DNA of 64,000 nt from Actinomadura luzonensis (GTDB lineage: Bacteria; Actinomycetota; Actinomycetes; Streptosporangiales; Streptosporangiaceae): NCBI RefSeq assembly GCF_022664455.2, contig NZ_JAKRKC020000001.1:372001-436000 (forward strand), read 5' to 3'. The translations under genes and the position numbers were made by a program. The notes beneath the pieces are model-generated. The model was not told where the DNA came from, made no database searches, and saw only the letters and a list, made by a program, of their open reading frames with translations. This document shows, one piece after another, positions 1 through 7,676 of the stretch (positions are counted from its first letter, which is position 1; each line of letters opens with the position of its first letter).

Positions 1-1
1 G

Positions 2-598
2 CGGCTGCGGCAGGCGGCGGAGGCGGCGCTGCGCAAGCGGGGCGTGCAGATGCGGCTCGGCTCCACGGTGGCCTCGGTCGAGGCGGACGCCGTGGTGCTG
101 CAGGACGGCACCCGGCTGCCGAGCGACGTGACCGTGTGGGCGCTCGGCGTCACCGCGCCCGACCAGGTGGCCGACTGGGGGCTGCCGCAGACCAAGGGCG
201 GGCGGGTGTCGCTCACCGAGGCGCTGAACGTGCCGCACCACCCGGAGATCTTCGTGGCCGGCGACCTGGCCGCGCCGCCGAAGCCGCTGCCCCAGCTCGC
301 CCAGCCGGCGATCCAGATGGGCAAGCACGTGGGGCGGCAGATCCTGGCCGCGGCCCAGGGCCGGCCGCTGCGGCCGTTCCGCTACAGCGACCCCGGCATC
401 ATGGCGACCGTGGGCAAGGCCGAGGCCGTGCTGGAGCGGCCGAGCGGGCTCACCGTGCGCGGGTTCCCCGCCTGGCTGGTGTGGATCTTCATCCACATCG
501 CGTACCTGCTGGGCGGGCGCAACCGGGTGAGCGTGCTGCTCAACTTCTTCTACCGCTACTTCGGGCCGCGCCGCACCGCCACCAGCATCAGCCAGTGA
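2..598 (+). CDS. Type II NADH dehydrogenase (NDH-2-like FAD/NAD-binding oxidoreductase), C-terminal part
   Basis: The reading frame is open from the window edge, so the N-terminus lies outside. The visible 198 residues carry the second half of a two-dinucleotide-binding-domain flavoprotein: LPSDVTVWALGV before the segment that closes over the NAD site, then IFVAGDLAAPP, the usual FAD-contacting GD motif, followed by an AIQMGKHVGRQI helix. The C-terminal WLVWIFIHIAYLLGGRNR stretch is the amphipathic/membrane-associated tail typical of NDH-2, which passes electrons from NADH to quinone at the inner face of the membrane without pumping protons. The family assignment is firm; the exact paralogue cannot be told from this fragment. 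Confidence 0.85.
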   Translation, partial: RLRQAAEAALRKRGVQMRLGSTVASVEADAVVLQDGTRLPSDVTVWALGVTAPDQVADWGLPQTKGGRVSLTEALNVPHHPEIFVAGDLAAPPKPLPQLAQPAIQMGKHVGRQILAAAQGRPLRPFRYSDPGIMATVGKAEAVLERPSGLTVRGFPAWLVWIFIHIAYLLGGRNRVSVLLNFFYRYFGPRRTATSISQ

Positions 599-605
599 CC
601 GCCGC

Positions 606-1904
606 TCAGCCGCCGGCGGGCGCGTCCGGCCGGCCGCCGAGCGCGGCCGTCAGGGCGCGGAGGCCGTGGTCGAGGTCGGGCTCCGGGATGTTGAGCGCGG
701 GACGCAGGCGCACCGAGCGGGGGCCGCAGGGCAGCACGAGCACGCCGTGCTCCTCGCGCAGCCGCGACACCAGGGCGTCCCTGGCGGCCGGGTCCGGCAG
801 GTCGAAGGCGGCCATCAGGCCGCGTCCGCGCACGCCGGAGACCGTCTCCGGGTGCTCGGCCTCCAGCTTGACCAGGCGTTCGAGCAGCACGTGGCCGAGC
901 GCGGCGGCGCGCTCGATCAGGCCGTCGCGCTCGACGATCTCCAGGATGCCGCGGCTGCGGACCATGTCCACCAGCCCGCCGCCCCACGTGGAGTTGATCC
1001 GCCCGCTGACCTGGAACACGTTGCCGGGCACCTCGTCCACCCTGCGGCCGGCCATGATGCCGCCGACCTGGACCTTCTTGGCGAACGCCACGATGTCGGG
1101 CTCCAGCCCGAGCTGCTGGTAGGCCCACGCGGTGCCGGTGGTGCCGCCGCCGGTCTGGACCTCGTCCAGGACGAACAGGGCGTCGTGCTCGTGGCACAGG
1201 TGCTGCATGGCCTGGAGGAACTGCGGGCGCATGTGGTTGTCGCCGCCCTCGCCCTGGATGGGCTCGGCGATGAAGCAGGCGATGTCGTGCGGGTGGCGTT
1301 CGAAGGCGGCGCGCGCCTGCGCGAGCGCGCGCTCCTCGGCCGCCTCGACGTCGCCGTGGTGCACGGCGGGCACGTCGATGCGCGGCCAGTCGAACTTCGG
1401 GAAGCGGTCGGTCTTGCCCGGCTCGGTGTTGGTCAGGCTCAGGGTGTAGCCGCTGCGGCCGTGGAAGGCGCGCGTGAGGTGCAGGACCTTGGTGCCGAGG
1501 TCGCGGGAGCGGCCGGCGGCCTCGTTGCGGCGGCTCTTCCAGTCGAAGGCCGTCTTGAGCGCGTTCTCCACGGCGAGGGCGCCGCCCTCGACGAAGAACA
1601 GGTGCGGCAGCGCGGGGTCGCCGAGCACGCGGGTGAAGGTCTCGACGAAGTCGGCCAGGTGCTCGGTGTACATGTCGGGGTTGGCCGGCTTGTTGCGCGC
1701 GACCTGGCCGAGGAGCTGGACGAAGGCGGGGTCGAAGGGCGGGTTCACGCCCAGCGGGGCGGAGGCGAAGAAGGTGTAGAAGTCGAGGTAGCGGCGGCCG
1801 TCGCGGGCGTCGACGAGCCAGGAGCCGCGGCTTCGCTCCAGGTCGAGCACGAGGCGGTAGCCGTCGACGAGCAGGTGGCGGGCAAGGCGGGTGTGTACGT
1901 CCAT
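606..1904 (-). CDS. lat: L-lysine 6-aminotransferase (lysine epsilon-aminotransferase)
   Basis: This 432-residue PLP enzyme of aminotransferase class III moves the epsilon-amino group of lysine to 2-oxoglutarate, giving allysine/piperideine-6-carboxylate. Diagnostic stretches are NPDMYTEHLADFVETF, FFVEGGALAVENALK, LFVLDEVQTGGGTTG and AFAKKVQVGGIMAGR, with the PLP lysine at about 276-277. The ATG at 1904 is preceded by GGAGG at proper spacing; upstream in-frame codons lack this. In actinomycetes the enzyme serves lysine catabolism, beta-lactam precursor supply or stationary-phase adaptation. No lysine or beta-lactam pathway gene lies beside it, so its role here is open. Confidence 0.93.
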   Translation of the reverse strand: MDVHTRLARHLLVDGYRLVLDLERSRGSWLVDARDGRRYLDFYTFFASAPLGVNPPFDPAFVQLLGQVARNKPANPDMYTEHLADFVETFTRVLGDPALPHLFFVEGGALAVENALKTAFDWKSRRNEAAGRSRDLGTKVLHLTRAFHGRSGYTLSLTNTEPGKTDRFPKFDWPRIDVPAVHHGDVEAAEERALAQARAAFERHPHDIACFIAEPIQGEGGDNHMRPQFLQAMQHLCHEHDALFVLDEVQTGGGTTGTAWAYQQLGLEPDIVAFAKKVQVGGIMAGRRVDEVPGNVFQVSGRINSTWGGGLVDMVRSRGILEIVERDGLIERAAALGHVLLERLVKLEAEHPETVSGVRGRGLMAAFDLPDPAARDALVSRLREEHGVLVLPCGPRSVRLRPALNIPEPDLDHGLRALTAALGGRPDAPAGG

Positions 1905-2022
1905 GTCGCCTCCACTGTGGGCAGATGGGTCACGCGTTTCTCCGGCGAAGCGCCGACACATACGTAAAATTTACGGTACATCTACCCACGAAGTGAAGTT
2001 CTTCAAGCCCGCCTCTCGCGTG

Positions 2023-2670
2023 TCAGCCCTGCGAGTAGACCACGATGGACACCGCGATGTACTGCACGAGGTAGGCGGCGAGCGTGCAGGCGTGGAAGAC
2101 CTCATGGAAGCCGAACCAGCGGGGTGAGGGGTCGGGGCGGCGCAGCCCGTAGACGACGGCGCCGGCCGAGTAGAGGACGCCGCCCACCGCCACGAGCACG
2201 ACGGCGGCCACGCCCGCGCCCTCCAGGAGCTGCGGCATCACGAAGATCGCGGTCCAGCCGAGCAGCAGGTAGAGCGAGGTGGACAGCCAGCGCGGCGCGT
2301 CCCGCCAGAAGAGCCGGAACAGCACGCCCGCGAGCGCCCCGCCCCAGATGACGGCGAGCACCGCCACCCGCGCCGCGCCGTTCAGGGCCAGCAGCGCGAA
2401 CGGCGTGTAGGTGCCCGCGATGATCAGGTAGATGTTGGCGTGGTCGAAGCGTTGCAGGACGACGGCCAGCTTCGGGCCGAGCGTGCTGCGGTGGTAGGTC
2501 GCCGAGATGCCGAACAACAGCCCCGAGGTGATCGCGTAGACGGCGGAGGCCAGGCGGGCCTGGAGCGTCGGGCCGAGCGCCACGAGCACGAAGCCCGCGA
2601 TCAGGGCCACGGGCAGCGCGCCCGCGTGCAGCCAACCGCGCAGCCGGGGCTTAACGGTCAAGGTGGTCAT
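2023..2670 (-). CDS. trhA: Hemolysin III / TrhA family membrane protein
   Basis: A 215-residue protein with seven predicted membrane segments. It carries the conserved polar residues of the HlyIII/PAQR superfamily: SATYHRS, DHANIYLIIAGTYTPF and the C-terminal HEVFHACTLAAYL, whose histidines and aspartate form the presumed intramembrane zinc site. Bacterial members influence membrane fluidity and lipid homeostasis; hydrolase activity is inferred from the eukaryotic adiponectin receptors. The ATG at 2670 has no Shine-Dalgarno sequence and sits directly behind a 22-bp perfect palindrome (2672-2693), suggesting tight control by a TetR-type repressor and possibly a very short leader. The upstream same-strand gene ends inside that palindrome. 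Confidence 0.9.
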   Translation of the reverse strand: MTTLTVKPRLRGWLHAGALPVALIAGFVLVALGPTLQARLASAVYAITSGLLFGISATYHRSTLGPKLAVVLQRFDHANIYLIIAGTYTPFALLALNGAARVAVLAVIWGGALAGVLFRLFWRDAPRWLSTSLYLLLGWTAIFVMPQLLEGAGVAAVVLVAVGGVLYSAGAVVYGLRRPDPSPRWFGFHEVFHACTLAAYLVQYIAVSIVVYSQG

Positions 2671-2671
2671 A

Positions 2672-2693
2672 TAACCTACGGTACCGTAGGTTA
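2672..2693. promoter_or_regulatory. 22-bp perfect palindrome, candidate TetR-family operator
   Basis: The two half-sites TAACCTACGGT and ACCGTAGGTTA are exact reverse complements with no spacer. The element covers the stop codon of the penicillin-binding protein gene (2691-2693) and ends one base before the hemolysin-III start codon. Perfect symmetry of this length at a start codon is typical of a repressor site. No regulator gene is adjacent, so the cognate protein would act from elsewhere. Confidence 0.65.
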
Positions 2694-4223
2694 GAGCCCG
2701 CTGAGGAAGCGGACGGCGATGGGCACGGCGGCTCCGCGCCCCGATCCGCCGTGCCGGACGAACACGCAGAAGGCCAGGTCGTCGCGGTAGCCGATGAACC
2801 AGGCGTGCGGCTCGCCGTCCACCACCTCGGCGGTGCCGGTCTTGCCCGCCACGCCCTCCGGCAGGCCCTGTCCCGAGGCCGTGCCGTGGTCCACGACGGC
2901 GCTCATCATGTCGCGCAGCGCCCGCACGACGCCCTCGTCCATGCGGGCGTCGGCGCTGGTGACGCCGTCGACGCGGCGCACCTGCTCCTTCGACAGCAGC
3001 CGGGGCGAACGCCAGGTGCCGCTCTGCACGGCGGCGGCCAGCGCGGCCATGCACAGCGGCGTCGTGACGACCTCGCCCTGGCCGATGACGTCCTCGGCGA
3101 AGGCGTCGGTGTCCGTGGTCTCCGGGACGGTTCCGCAGCTCCCGCCGATGCCGGTCACCACCGGCCGGCCGAACCCCCACTCGGCCGCGGTCTCCGCCAG
3201 CTCCGCCGAGGTCAGCCGGGTGGTCGCCTGCTCGACGAAGGTGGTGTTGCAGGAGTGGGCGAAGGCGTCGGTGAAGGTGATCACGCCCCGGTCCACGTCG
3301 CCGTCGTTGTGCACGGTGCGGAAGCCGGGCACGGTGTACGAGCCGGGGCACGGCACCTCGGCCTGCGGGTCGAGCCCGCTCTTGAGCAGCGCCGCCGCGG
3401 TGATCGTCTTGAACACCGAGCCGGGCGGGAAGACGTCGCGGACCGCGCTGTAGCTGTCCTTGAGCCGGTCGGCCAGGCCGAGGATCTCGCCGGTGCTGGG
3501 CCGGACGACCACGATGGTGGAGTCGTCCACGGCGTCCAGCGCGCGGGCGGCGGCGGCCTGGACCGCCCGCGAGAGCGTGGTGCGCTCGACGTTCGCCTCG
3601 GGCTTGCGGCTGAGCAGCGCCCGGTCCGGCTGCCCCGGCGTCTTCAGCAGCAGCTCCCAGCCCTGGTGGGCCTCGCTGAACTCGGGCTTCAGCGGGTCGA
3701 GGTAGGCGTCGGCGTAGCTGTCGTGCGGGATGCGGGCGCCCTCGCTGGTCACGAACTCGGCCGTGGTCGTGTCGATCTCGCCGAGCTCCAGCCGGGCGCC
3801 CTCGGTGAGCAGCGGGTGCAACGTCTGGGGCGTCCACAGGACGCGCCACGCGCGGTCCCTGACGGCCAGCCGCAACGTGCTGTCGAACGGCCACGACCCC
3901 AGCTCGGCCAGCGTGCGCACGCCCGCGAACGGCACCTCGGCCGACTCCTCCCCCGTGCTCCTGAGCTGCCCGGGCGTCAGCGCGATCGCCTCGACGTGCA
4001 GTGCCTCCGACAGCTCGCGGTGGCGGGCGACGAAGTCCGCGGGCGGCCGGTGCACCAGCCGCTCCATGGCGAGGACGTCCCCTTTGCGCCAGGCCGCGAA
4101 GTAGGCCGCCGCCGTCTCCGCCGCGCTGCCCCTGACCCGGCTGGACGCCATGACGGCGAACGCGCCCGCGCCGACTATCGCGGCGACCGCGACAACGAGC
4201 ACAATCAGCCTTCTCCGTCGCAT
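2691..4223 (-). CDS. Class B penicillin-binding protein (transpeptidase with MecA-type N-terminal domain)
   Basis: A 510-residue D,D-transpeptidase that cross-links peptidoglycan outside the membrane. A basic N-terminus and one membrane anchor (about residues 5-27) are followed by an NTF2-like/MecA-N domain (AETAAAYFAAWRKGD) and the penicillin-binding domain. All three catalytic motifs are visible: SVFK with the acylated serine at 269, SCN at 324-326 and KTG at 461-463. GGGAG sits 7 bases before the ATG. It belongs to the PbpA/FtsI-like group lacking a PASTA domain. The divergent neighbour starts only 25 bp away, so the promoter of each gene must lie within the other. Confidence 0.92.
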   Translation of the reverse strand: MRRRRLIVLVVAVAAIVGAGAFAVMASSRVRGSAAETAAAYFAAWRKGDVLAMERLVHRPPADFVARHRELSEALHVEAIALTPGQLRSTGEESAEVPFAGVRTLAELGSWPFDSTLRLAVRDRAWRVLWTPQTLHPLLTEGARLELGEIDTTTAEFVTSEGARIPHDSYADAYLDPLKPEFSEAHQGWELLLKTPGQPDRALLSRKPEANVERTTLSRAVQAAAARALDAVDDSTIVVVRPSTGEILGLADRLKDSYSAVRDVFPPGSVFKTITAAALLKSGLDPQAEVPCPGSYTVPGFRTVHNDGDVDRGVITFTDAFAHSCNTTFVEQATTRLTSAELAETAAEWGFGRPVVTGIGGSCGTVPETTDTDAFAEDVIGQGEVVTTPLCMAALAAAVQSGTWRSPRLLSKEQVRRVDGVTSADARMDEGVVRALRDMMSAVVDHGTASGQGLPEGVAGKTGTAEVVDGEPHAWFIGYRDDLAFCVFVRHGGSGRGAAVPIAVRFLSGL

Positions 4224-4230
4224 ACGGTTT

Positions 4231-4240
4231 CTCCCGGGAG
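4231..4240. promoter_or_regulatory. Palindromic ribosome-binding site shared by two divergent genes
   Basis: CTCCCGGGAG is its own reverse complement. It supplies GGGAG on both strands: 7 bases before the ATG of the penicillin-binding protein (4223, minus) and 8 bases before the GTG of the spermidine-synthase-like gene (4249, plus). The 25-bp gap between the start codons leaves no space for conventional promoters, so the two mRNAs should overlap at their 5' ends. Confidence 0.6.
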
Positions 4241-4248
4241 GGATCAGC

Positions 4249-5094
4249 GTGACACGTGGACAGCGGGAACCGGCGCCTGGGGTCTATCCGGTGACGTTCG
4301 GCGAGGTCGAACTCCTCCGGGACCTGGACAGGCAGGACGGCTGGGTGCTGTCCAAGGATGGCGTACCTCAGTCGTATGTGGATCTCAAAGACCCCACATT
4401 CCTGGAATTCGAGTACGTACGTCTCATGGCGGACGTGATCGACCTCCTCCGTGACGGACCGCTCAACTGCGTGCACATCGGCGGCGGCGCCTGCAGCATC
4501 CCGCGCTACGTCACCGCCACCCGCCCCGGCTCCCGGCACATCGTGATCGAGCCCGACGGGCTCCTCGTCAATCTGGTACGCGAGCAACTCGACCTGCGTT
4601 CGGTGCCGCGGCTGAAGGTGATCGTGGAGGGCGGCCGCTCCGGCGCCGGCAAGGTCTGGGACGACACCGCCGACCTGGTGGTCCTGGACGCCTTCAGCGG
4701 CGCCACGATGCCGGTCGAGCTGGCCACCGCCGAGTACATGGGCGACCTGGTTCGCGTGCTGCGCCCGGACGGCACGCTGCTGGTCAACCTGGCCGACGGC
4801 AAGGGCCTGGCCTTCGCCCGGCGCCTGCTGGCGACCGTGACCGGGGCGTTCCGGCACGTGGCGCTGCTGGCCGAGCCGGGCATCCTGCGGGGGCGGCGCT
4901 TCGGCAACCTCATCGTCGCCGCCTCCCGCGCGGAGCTGCCGGTCGACCTGCTGACCCGCCGCGCGGCGGGCGGCCTCACCCAGGCCCGCTGCGTGCACGG
5001 CGAGGCGCTGACCCACTTCATCGCCGGCGCGGCCCCCATCAGGGACGGCGACCACGTGCTGGCCCCGGTGCCGCCGCCCGCGGTCTTCGGCTGA
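4249..5094 (+). CDS. Spermidine-synthase-like methyltransferase-fold protein
   Basis: A 281-residue protein with a Rossmann-type methyltransferase fold of the SpeE-like group. CVHIGGGACSIPRY is the glycine-rich nucleotide loop, HIVIEPDG the acidic residue ending strand 2, and DLVVLDAFSGATMP the motif that in spermidine synthases lines the active site. Actinobacterial relatives are fused or stand-alone spermidine-synthase-like proteins whose substrate is mostly unproven, so polyamine synthesis is not claimed. The GTG at 4249 is chosen because GGGAGG lies 7 bases upstream; longer in-frame starts would run into the divergent gene. Confidence 0.8.
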   Translation: MTRGQREPAPGVYPVTFGEVELLRDLDRQDGWVLSKDGVPQSYVDLKDPTFLEFEYVRLMADVIDLLRDGPLNCVHIGGGACSIPRYVTATRPGSRHIVIEPDGLLVNLVREQLDLRSVPRLKVIVEGGRSGAGKVWDDTADLVVLDAFSGATMPVELATAEYMGDLVRVLRPDGTLLVNLADGKGLAFARRLLATVTGAFRHVALLAEPGILRGRRFGNLIVAASRAELPVDLLTRRAAGGLTQARCVHGEALTHFIAGAAPIRDGDHVLAPVPPPAVFG

Positions 5095-5159
5095 GCGTCA
5101 GCCGCCGAGCGGCTGGGCGGCCGAGCGGCCGGGCGTCAGCCGCCGAGCGGCTGGGCGGC
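5095..5159. repeat. Duplicated 27-bp hairpin element between convergent genes
   Basis: A 27-bp unit beginning GCGTCAGCCGCC occurs at 5095-5121 and again at 5133-5159. Each copy contains the stem CAGCCG-CCGAG-CGGCTG. The second copy encodes the last residues and stop codon of the SnoaL-like gene; the first follows the stop of the convergent gene. It probably acts as a weak two-way terminator created by a short duplication. Confidence 0.6.
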
Positions 5160-5471
5160 GGCGGTCTGCCGCCAGATGAGGCCGTCGCGCAGCACCAGCG
5201 TGCCGTAGGTCGCGACGCGGTTGCCGCCGACCGTCATCCGGGCGTGGTAGAGGATCACGTCGCCCGTGGTGCGGACCGAGACCAGCTCGTCCACGTGCGG
5301 CCCGGCCTTGAGATAGGCGGCGAACAGCTCCTCGATCTCGGCCGGGCCCCTCGCCACCCGGTCGAAGCGGACCACTTCGGCCTCGGGGTGGTACTGGGCC
5401 AGCAGGGCCTGGAGGTCCTGGGCGGCGATGGCGGCGAGCTGGCGGTCGAACACGTTCTCAGGGGAGGTCAT
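5136..5471 (-). CDS. SnoaL-like / NTF2-fold protein
   Basis: A 111-residue protein with the NTF2-like cone fold pattern (IAAQDLQALLAQYHPEAEVV, then RGPAEIEELFAAYL and TYGTLVLRDGLIWRQ). Such small proteins are either polyketide-cyclase-like enzymes or ligand-binding domains; no catalytic residues can be assigned. Its ATG overlaps the stop codon of the LtrA gene by 4 bp, so the two are translationally coupled and probably work in the same process. Confidence 0.75.
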   Translation of the reverse strand: MTSPENVFDRQLAAIAAQDLQALLAQYHPEAEVVRFDRVARGPAEIEELFAAYLKAGPHVDELVSVRTTGDVILYHARMTVGGNRVATYGTLVLRDGLIWRQTAAAQPLGG

Positions 5472-6577
5472 GCGGCACCTTCGGCGGCGGCGGGTCGGGG
5501 GCGGAGCAGGTCGTGGCCGACTTGGGCGGCGGCGTACGCCAGGATCAGCGGCAGCGCGGCCGCGGTGGGCAGCGCGGCGGTGGCGAGCGTGAGTGCGGCG
5601 GCGGCCAGGCGGAGCACGGCCGCGCGGCGGTCGCCGGAGCACAGGTGCTGGACGCCGAGCACGGCGAGCACCAGCGCGGCGGGCAGGCCGACCGCCCAGC
5701 TCGTGCCGCCCGGGTGGGCGAGGACGTGCTCGATGCCGATCCCGTACGCGACCAGGCCGAGCGACAGCGGCAGGTGGGAGTAGACCCAGACCTGCCCGGC
5801 GAGCCGGGTGCGCAGCACCACGGACTCGTCGATGTGCCCGAAGTACAGCCACCAGAAGCCCATCGCGATCGCCACCCCGGCCAGGGCGATCGCCAGCGTG
5901 CCGGGGGTGACGGCGTGGCCCTTGAGCCCAGTGACCACGGCCGCGACGACCTCGCCGAGCACGATCACCACGAACAGGCCGAACCGTTCGGGCAGGTGCT
6001 CGGTCTGCGGCGGCAGCTTGCCCTGGTGGCGACGGGTCAGCAGCGGGGTGGCGAGGTCGACGACCATGGCCACGGCCCAGAACGCGTACCGCTGCGGCGG
6101 CTCGACGGCGAGCGAGGCCAGCCAGCCGAGCGCGGCGACGGCGAACCCGGCGGCATAGCGCACGGTCAGCGGGCGGGCCTCGGGCACGTGCCGGCCGGCC
6201 CGCAGGTAGGCGACGACGAGCAGCAGCCGCGCCGCCACGTAGGCGACCGCGAACAGCCCCGAGCGCTCTTCGAGGTCGCCCACGCTGGCGGCCATGGCCG
6301 CCACGGCGAGGATCTGCGGCAGCGCGAGCAGGCGGTGGCTGACGTCGTCGGTGTCGAACCGGTTGGCGTAGAAGACGTAGCCCGCCCAGGCCCACCAGAC
6401 CGGGACGAACAGGCCCACGTAGGCGAGCAGGCCGCCGCCGGCGAGCACGTCGGCCAGCTCGGCGACCGCCACCACGAACACCAGGTCGTACAGGAGCTCC
6501 AGCCAGGTGGCGCGGCGGTGCGCCTGCTCGAAGAGCCGTAATCGGGGTGGCTGCCACTGGCGGCTGTCACTGGTCAT
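5468..6577 (-). CDS. Low temperature requirement protein A (LtrA) family membrane protein
   Basis: A 369-residue polytopic membrane protein with about eight to ten hydrophobic segments. Family hallmarks are TWLELLYDLVFVVAVAELA near the N-terminus, the arginine/aspartate loop YANRFDTDDVSHRLL, PERFGLFVVIVLGEVV in the middle and FWWLYFGHIDES. The molecular function of LtrA proteins is not established; the name comes from a Listeria cold-growth phenotype. An AGGAGG lies about 9 bases before the ATG. It is first in a two-gene operon with the NTF2-fold gene. Confidence 0.88.
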   Translation of the reverse strand: MTSDSRQWQPPRLRLFEQAHRRATWLELLYDLVFVVAVAELADVLAGGGLLAYVGLFVPVWWAWAGYVFYANRFDTDDVSHRLLALPQILAVAAMAASVGDLEERSGLFAVAYVAARLLLVVAYLRAGRHVPEARPLTVRYAAGFAVAALGWLASLAVEPPQRYAFWAVAMVVDLATPLLTRRHQGKLPPQTEHLPERFGLFVVIVLGEVVAAVVTGLKGHAVTPGTLAIALAGVAIAMGFWWLYFGHIDESVVLRTRLAGQVWVYSHLPLSLGLVAYGIGIEHVLAHPGGTSWAVGLPAALVLAVLGVQHLCSGDRRAAVLRLAAAALTLATAALPTAAALPLILAYAAAQVGHDLLRPRPAAAEGAA

Positions 6578-6598
6578 GCGGTGCCGTCCTCCTGCGCT

Positions 6599-6614
6599 GT
6601 GTAATTGTGTAATT
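6599..6614 (-). promoter_or_regulatory. AT-rich direct repeat in the LtrA promoter region
   Basis: The 8-bp unit GTGTAATT (AATTACAC on the coding strand) is repeated exactly twice about 20-35 bp before the LtrA start codon. It is an isolated AT-rich patch in 72-75% GC surroundings, so it is a likely promoter core or activator/repressor site. Confidence 0.4.
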
Positions 6615-6640
6615 GTCGCACGAGGAGGGCGGGCGGGTGA

Positions 6641-7216
6641 TCAGCGGAGGCTGAGGCAGGCGACCCGGTCACCGGCCTGGCCGGCCTGCGGGCCGCTGGT
6701 CACCGTCGGGCCGGCGTGGATCACCAGGGAGCCGGGCAGGCGGCCGGCCGTGAGCCCCTGCTCGTGGCGGACGGTGGCGCGGCCCGAGCCCTCGCCGTCG
6801 GTGGTGACGTCGAGCCAGTACTCGCTGGCCGCGTCGACCTGGCCGGGGTGGTGCTGGAAGTGCGGCCCGGCCTCGTCGGGCTCGCGGCCGCACGCCTTGG
6901 CGTGCAGGTGGGCGCCGTAGCGGCGGCCGGGCAGCAGGCCCTCGACGACGAGCGAGGCGCGGCTCTGCCCCGCCGACGACTCGACGGTGACGCTGGCCTG
7001 CGCGCCCGCCGGCACCAGCTTGCGGTCGTAGGCGATGGCGCGGGTGTCGGAGCCGGTGAACTCGCCCGCCCCGGACAGGCTGACCACGTCGCCGGCCGGA
7101 CCGGTCTCCTCGGAGGAGGTGGCGCGCGGGCTCGGGCCCTTGGCCTGCATGGGGGCGGGCGGCCCGGCGCAGCCGGCGGCGGCGAGCAGGACGAGCAGGG
7201 ACGCGGGCACGCGCAT
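6641..7216 (-). CDS. sodC: Cu/Zn superoxide dismutase-like lipoprotein
   Basis: A 191-residue exported protein. The N-terminus MRVPASLLVLLAAAGC is a lipoprotein signal with the lipidated cysteine at residue 16. The mature part shows the SodC metal pattern: GAHLHAKACG (two copper histidines and a disulfide cysteine), GPHFQHH with further histidines, and VIHAGPTV with the last copper ligand, then a C-terminal cysteine. It would remove superoxide outside the membrane. The ATG at 7216 follows GGGGAG and places the signal peptide correctly; an in-frame start 15 codons further up would put a charged tail before the signal. Confidence 0.88.
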   Translation of the reverse strand: MRVPASLLVLLAAAGCAGPPAPMQAKGPSPRATSSEETGPAGDVVSLSGAGEFTGSDTRAIAYDRKLVPAGAQASVTVESSAGQSRASLVVEGLLPGRRYGAHLHAKACGREPDEAGPHFQHHPGQVDAASEYWLDVTTDGEGSGRATVRHEQGLTAGRLPGSLVIHAGPTVTSGPQAGQAGDRVACLSLR

Positions 7217-7313
7217 GTGAACTCCCCAAGGGACGGGACCCGGCGGCTTCCGAGAGGCCACCCACTCTAACGAGTGACCACGACACTACGGGGAGTATTG
7301 GCGGGAGTGCCCC

Positions 7314-7589
7314 TCAGGCGCCGTGCTCGGCGGCGACGGCGTCGATGAGCGCGGCCAGCGTGAAGTCGAGGCCGGTGAGCCCGCCCTGGTCGTGCGTGGT
7401 GAGCGCGAAGTGCAGGGTGCGCCAGCGGATGTCGATGTCGGGATGGTGGTTCAGCTTCTCGGCCTGGACCGCGACCGCGTCCACGATGCGGATGGCCGTG
7501 GGGAAGTCGGGCGCGGTGACGCTGCGCCGGATCTCGTCGCCCTCGCGCCGCCAGGCGGGCAGCTCCTTGAGCCTGCTCTCGACGTCCAT
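7314..7589 (-). CDS. phhB: 4a-hydroxytetrahydrobiopterin dehydratase (pterin-4a-carbinolamine dehydratase)
   Basis: At 91 residues it has the usual family length. The signature EKLNHHPDIDIRW holds the catalytic histidines and WRTLHFALTTHDQGGLT the second conserved block. The enzyme dehydrates the carbinolamine formed by aromatic amino acid hydroxylases. No hydroxylase gene is next to it, and actinobacterial stand-alone copies often have an uncertain partner. Confidence 0.92.
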   Translation of the reverse strand: MDVESRLKELPAWRREGDEIRRSVTAPDFPTAIRIVDAVAVQAEKLNHHPDIDIRWRTLHFALTTHDQGGLTGLDFTLAALIDAVAAEHGA

Positions 7590-7643
7590 GCGGCCACCCT
7601 ATTCCCGCGCGCCCGAGCCGTGACCGGGATGTGGCCCCCTTGC

Positions 7644-7660
7644 CTAGAACGACTTTCTAG
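7644..7660. promoter_or_regulatory. Inverted repeat upstream of the MBL-fold gene
   Basis: CTAGAA-CGACT-TTCTAG is a perfect 6-bp inverted repeat with a 5-bp spacer, ending 16 bp before the ATG of the MBL-fold hydrolase. Its place at the presumed promoter and its symmetry suggest a MarR- or TetR-type operator; no regulator gene is adjacent. Confidence 0.45.
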
Positions 7661-7676
7661 AAGCAGAGTTGGTCCC

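Noticed and set aside
2023..5055. Very long open frame on the minus strand running through hemolysin III, the penicillin-binding protein and the spermidine-synthase-like gene
   Set aside because: Only the hemolysin-III part has protein-family sense; the rest is a GC-rich shadow frame rich in Arg, Gly and Ala.
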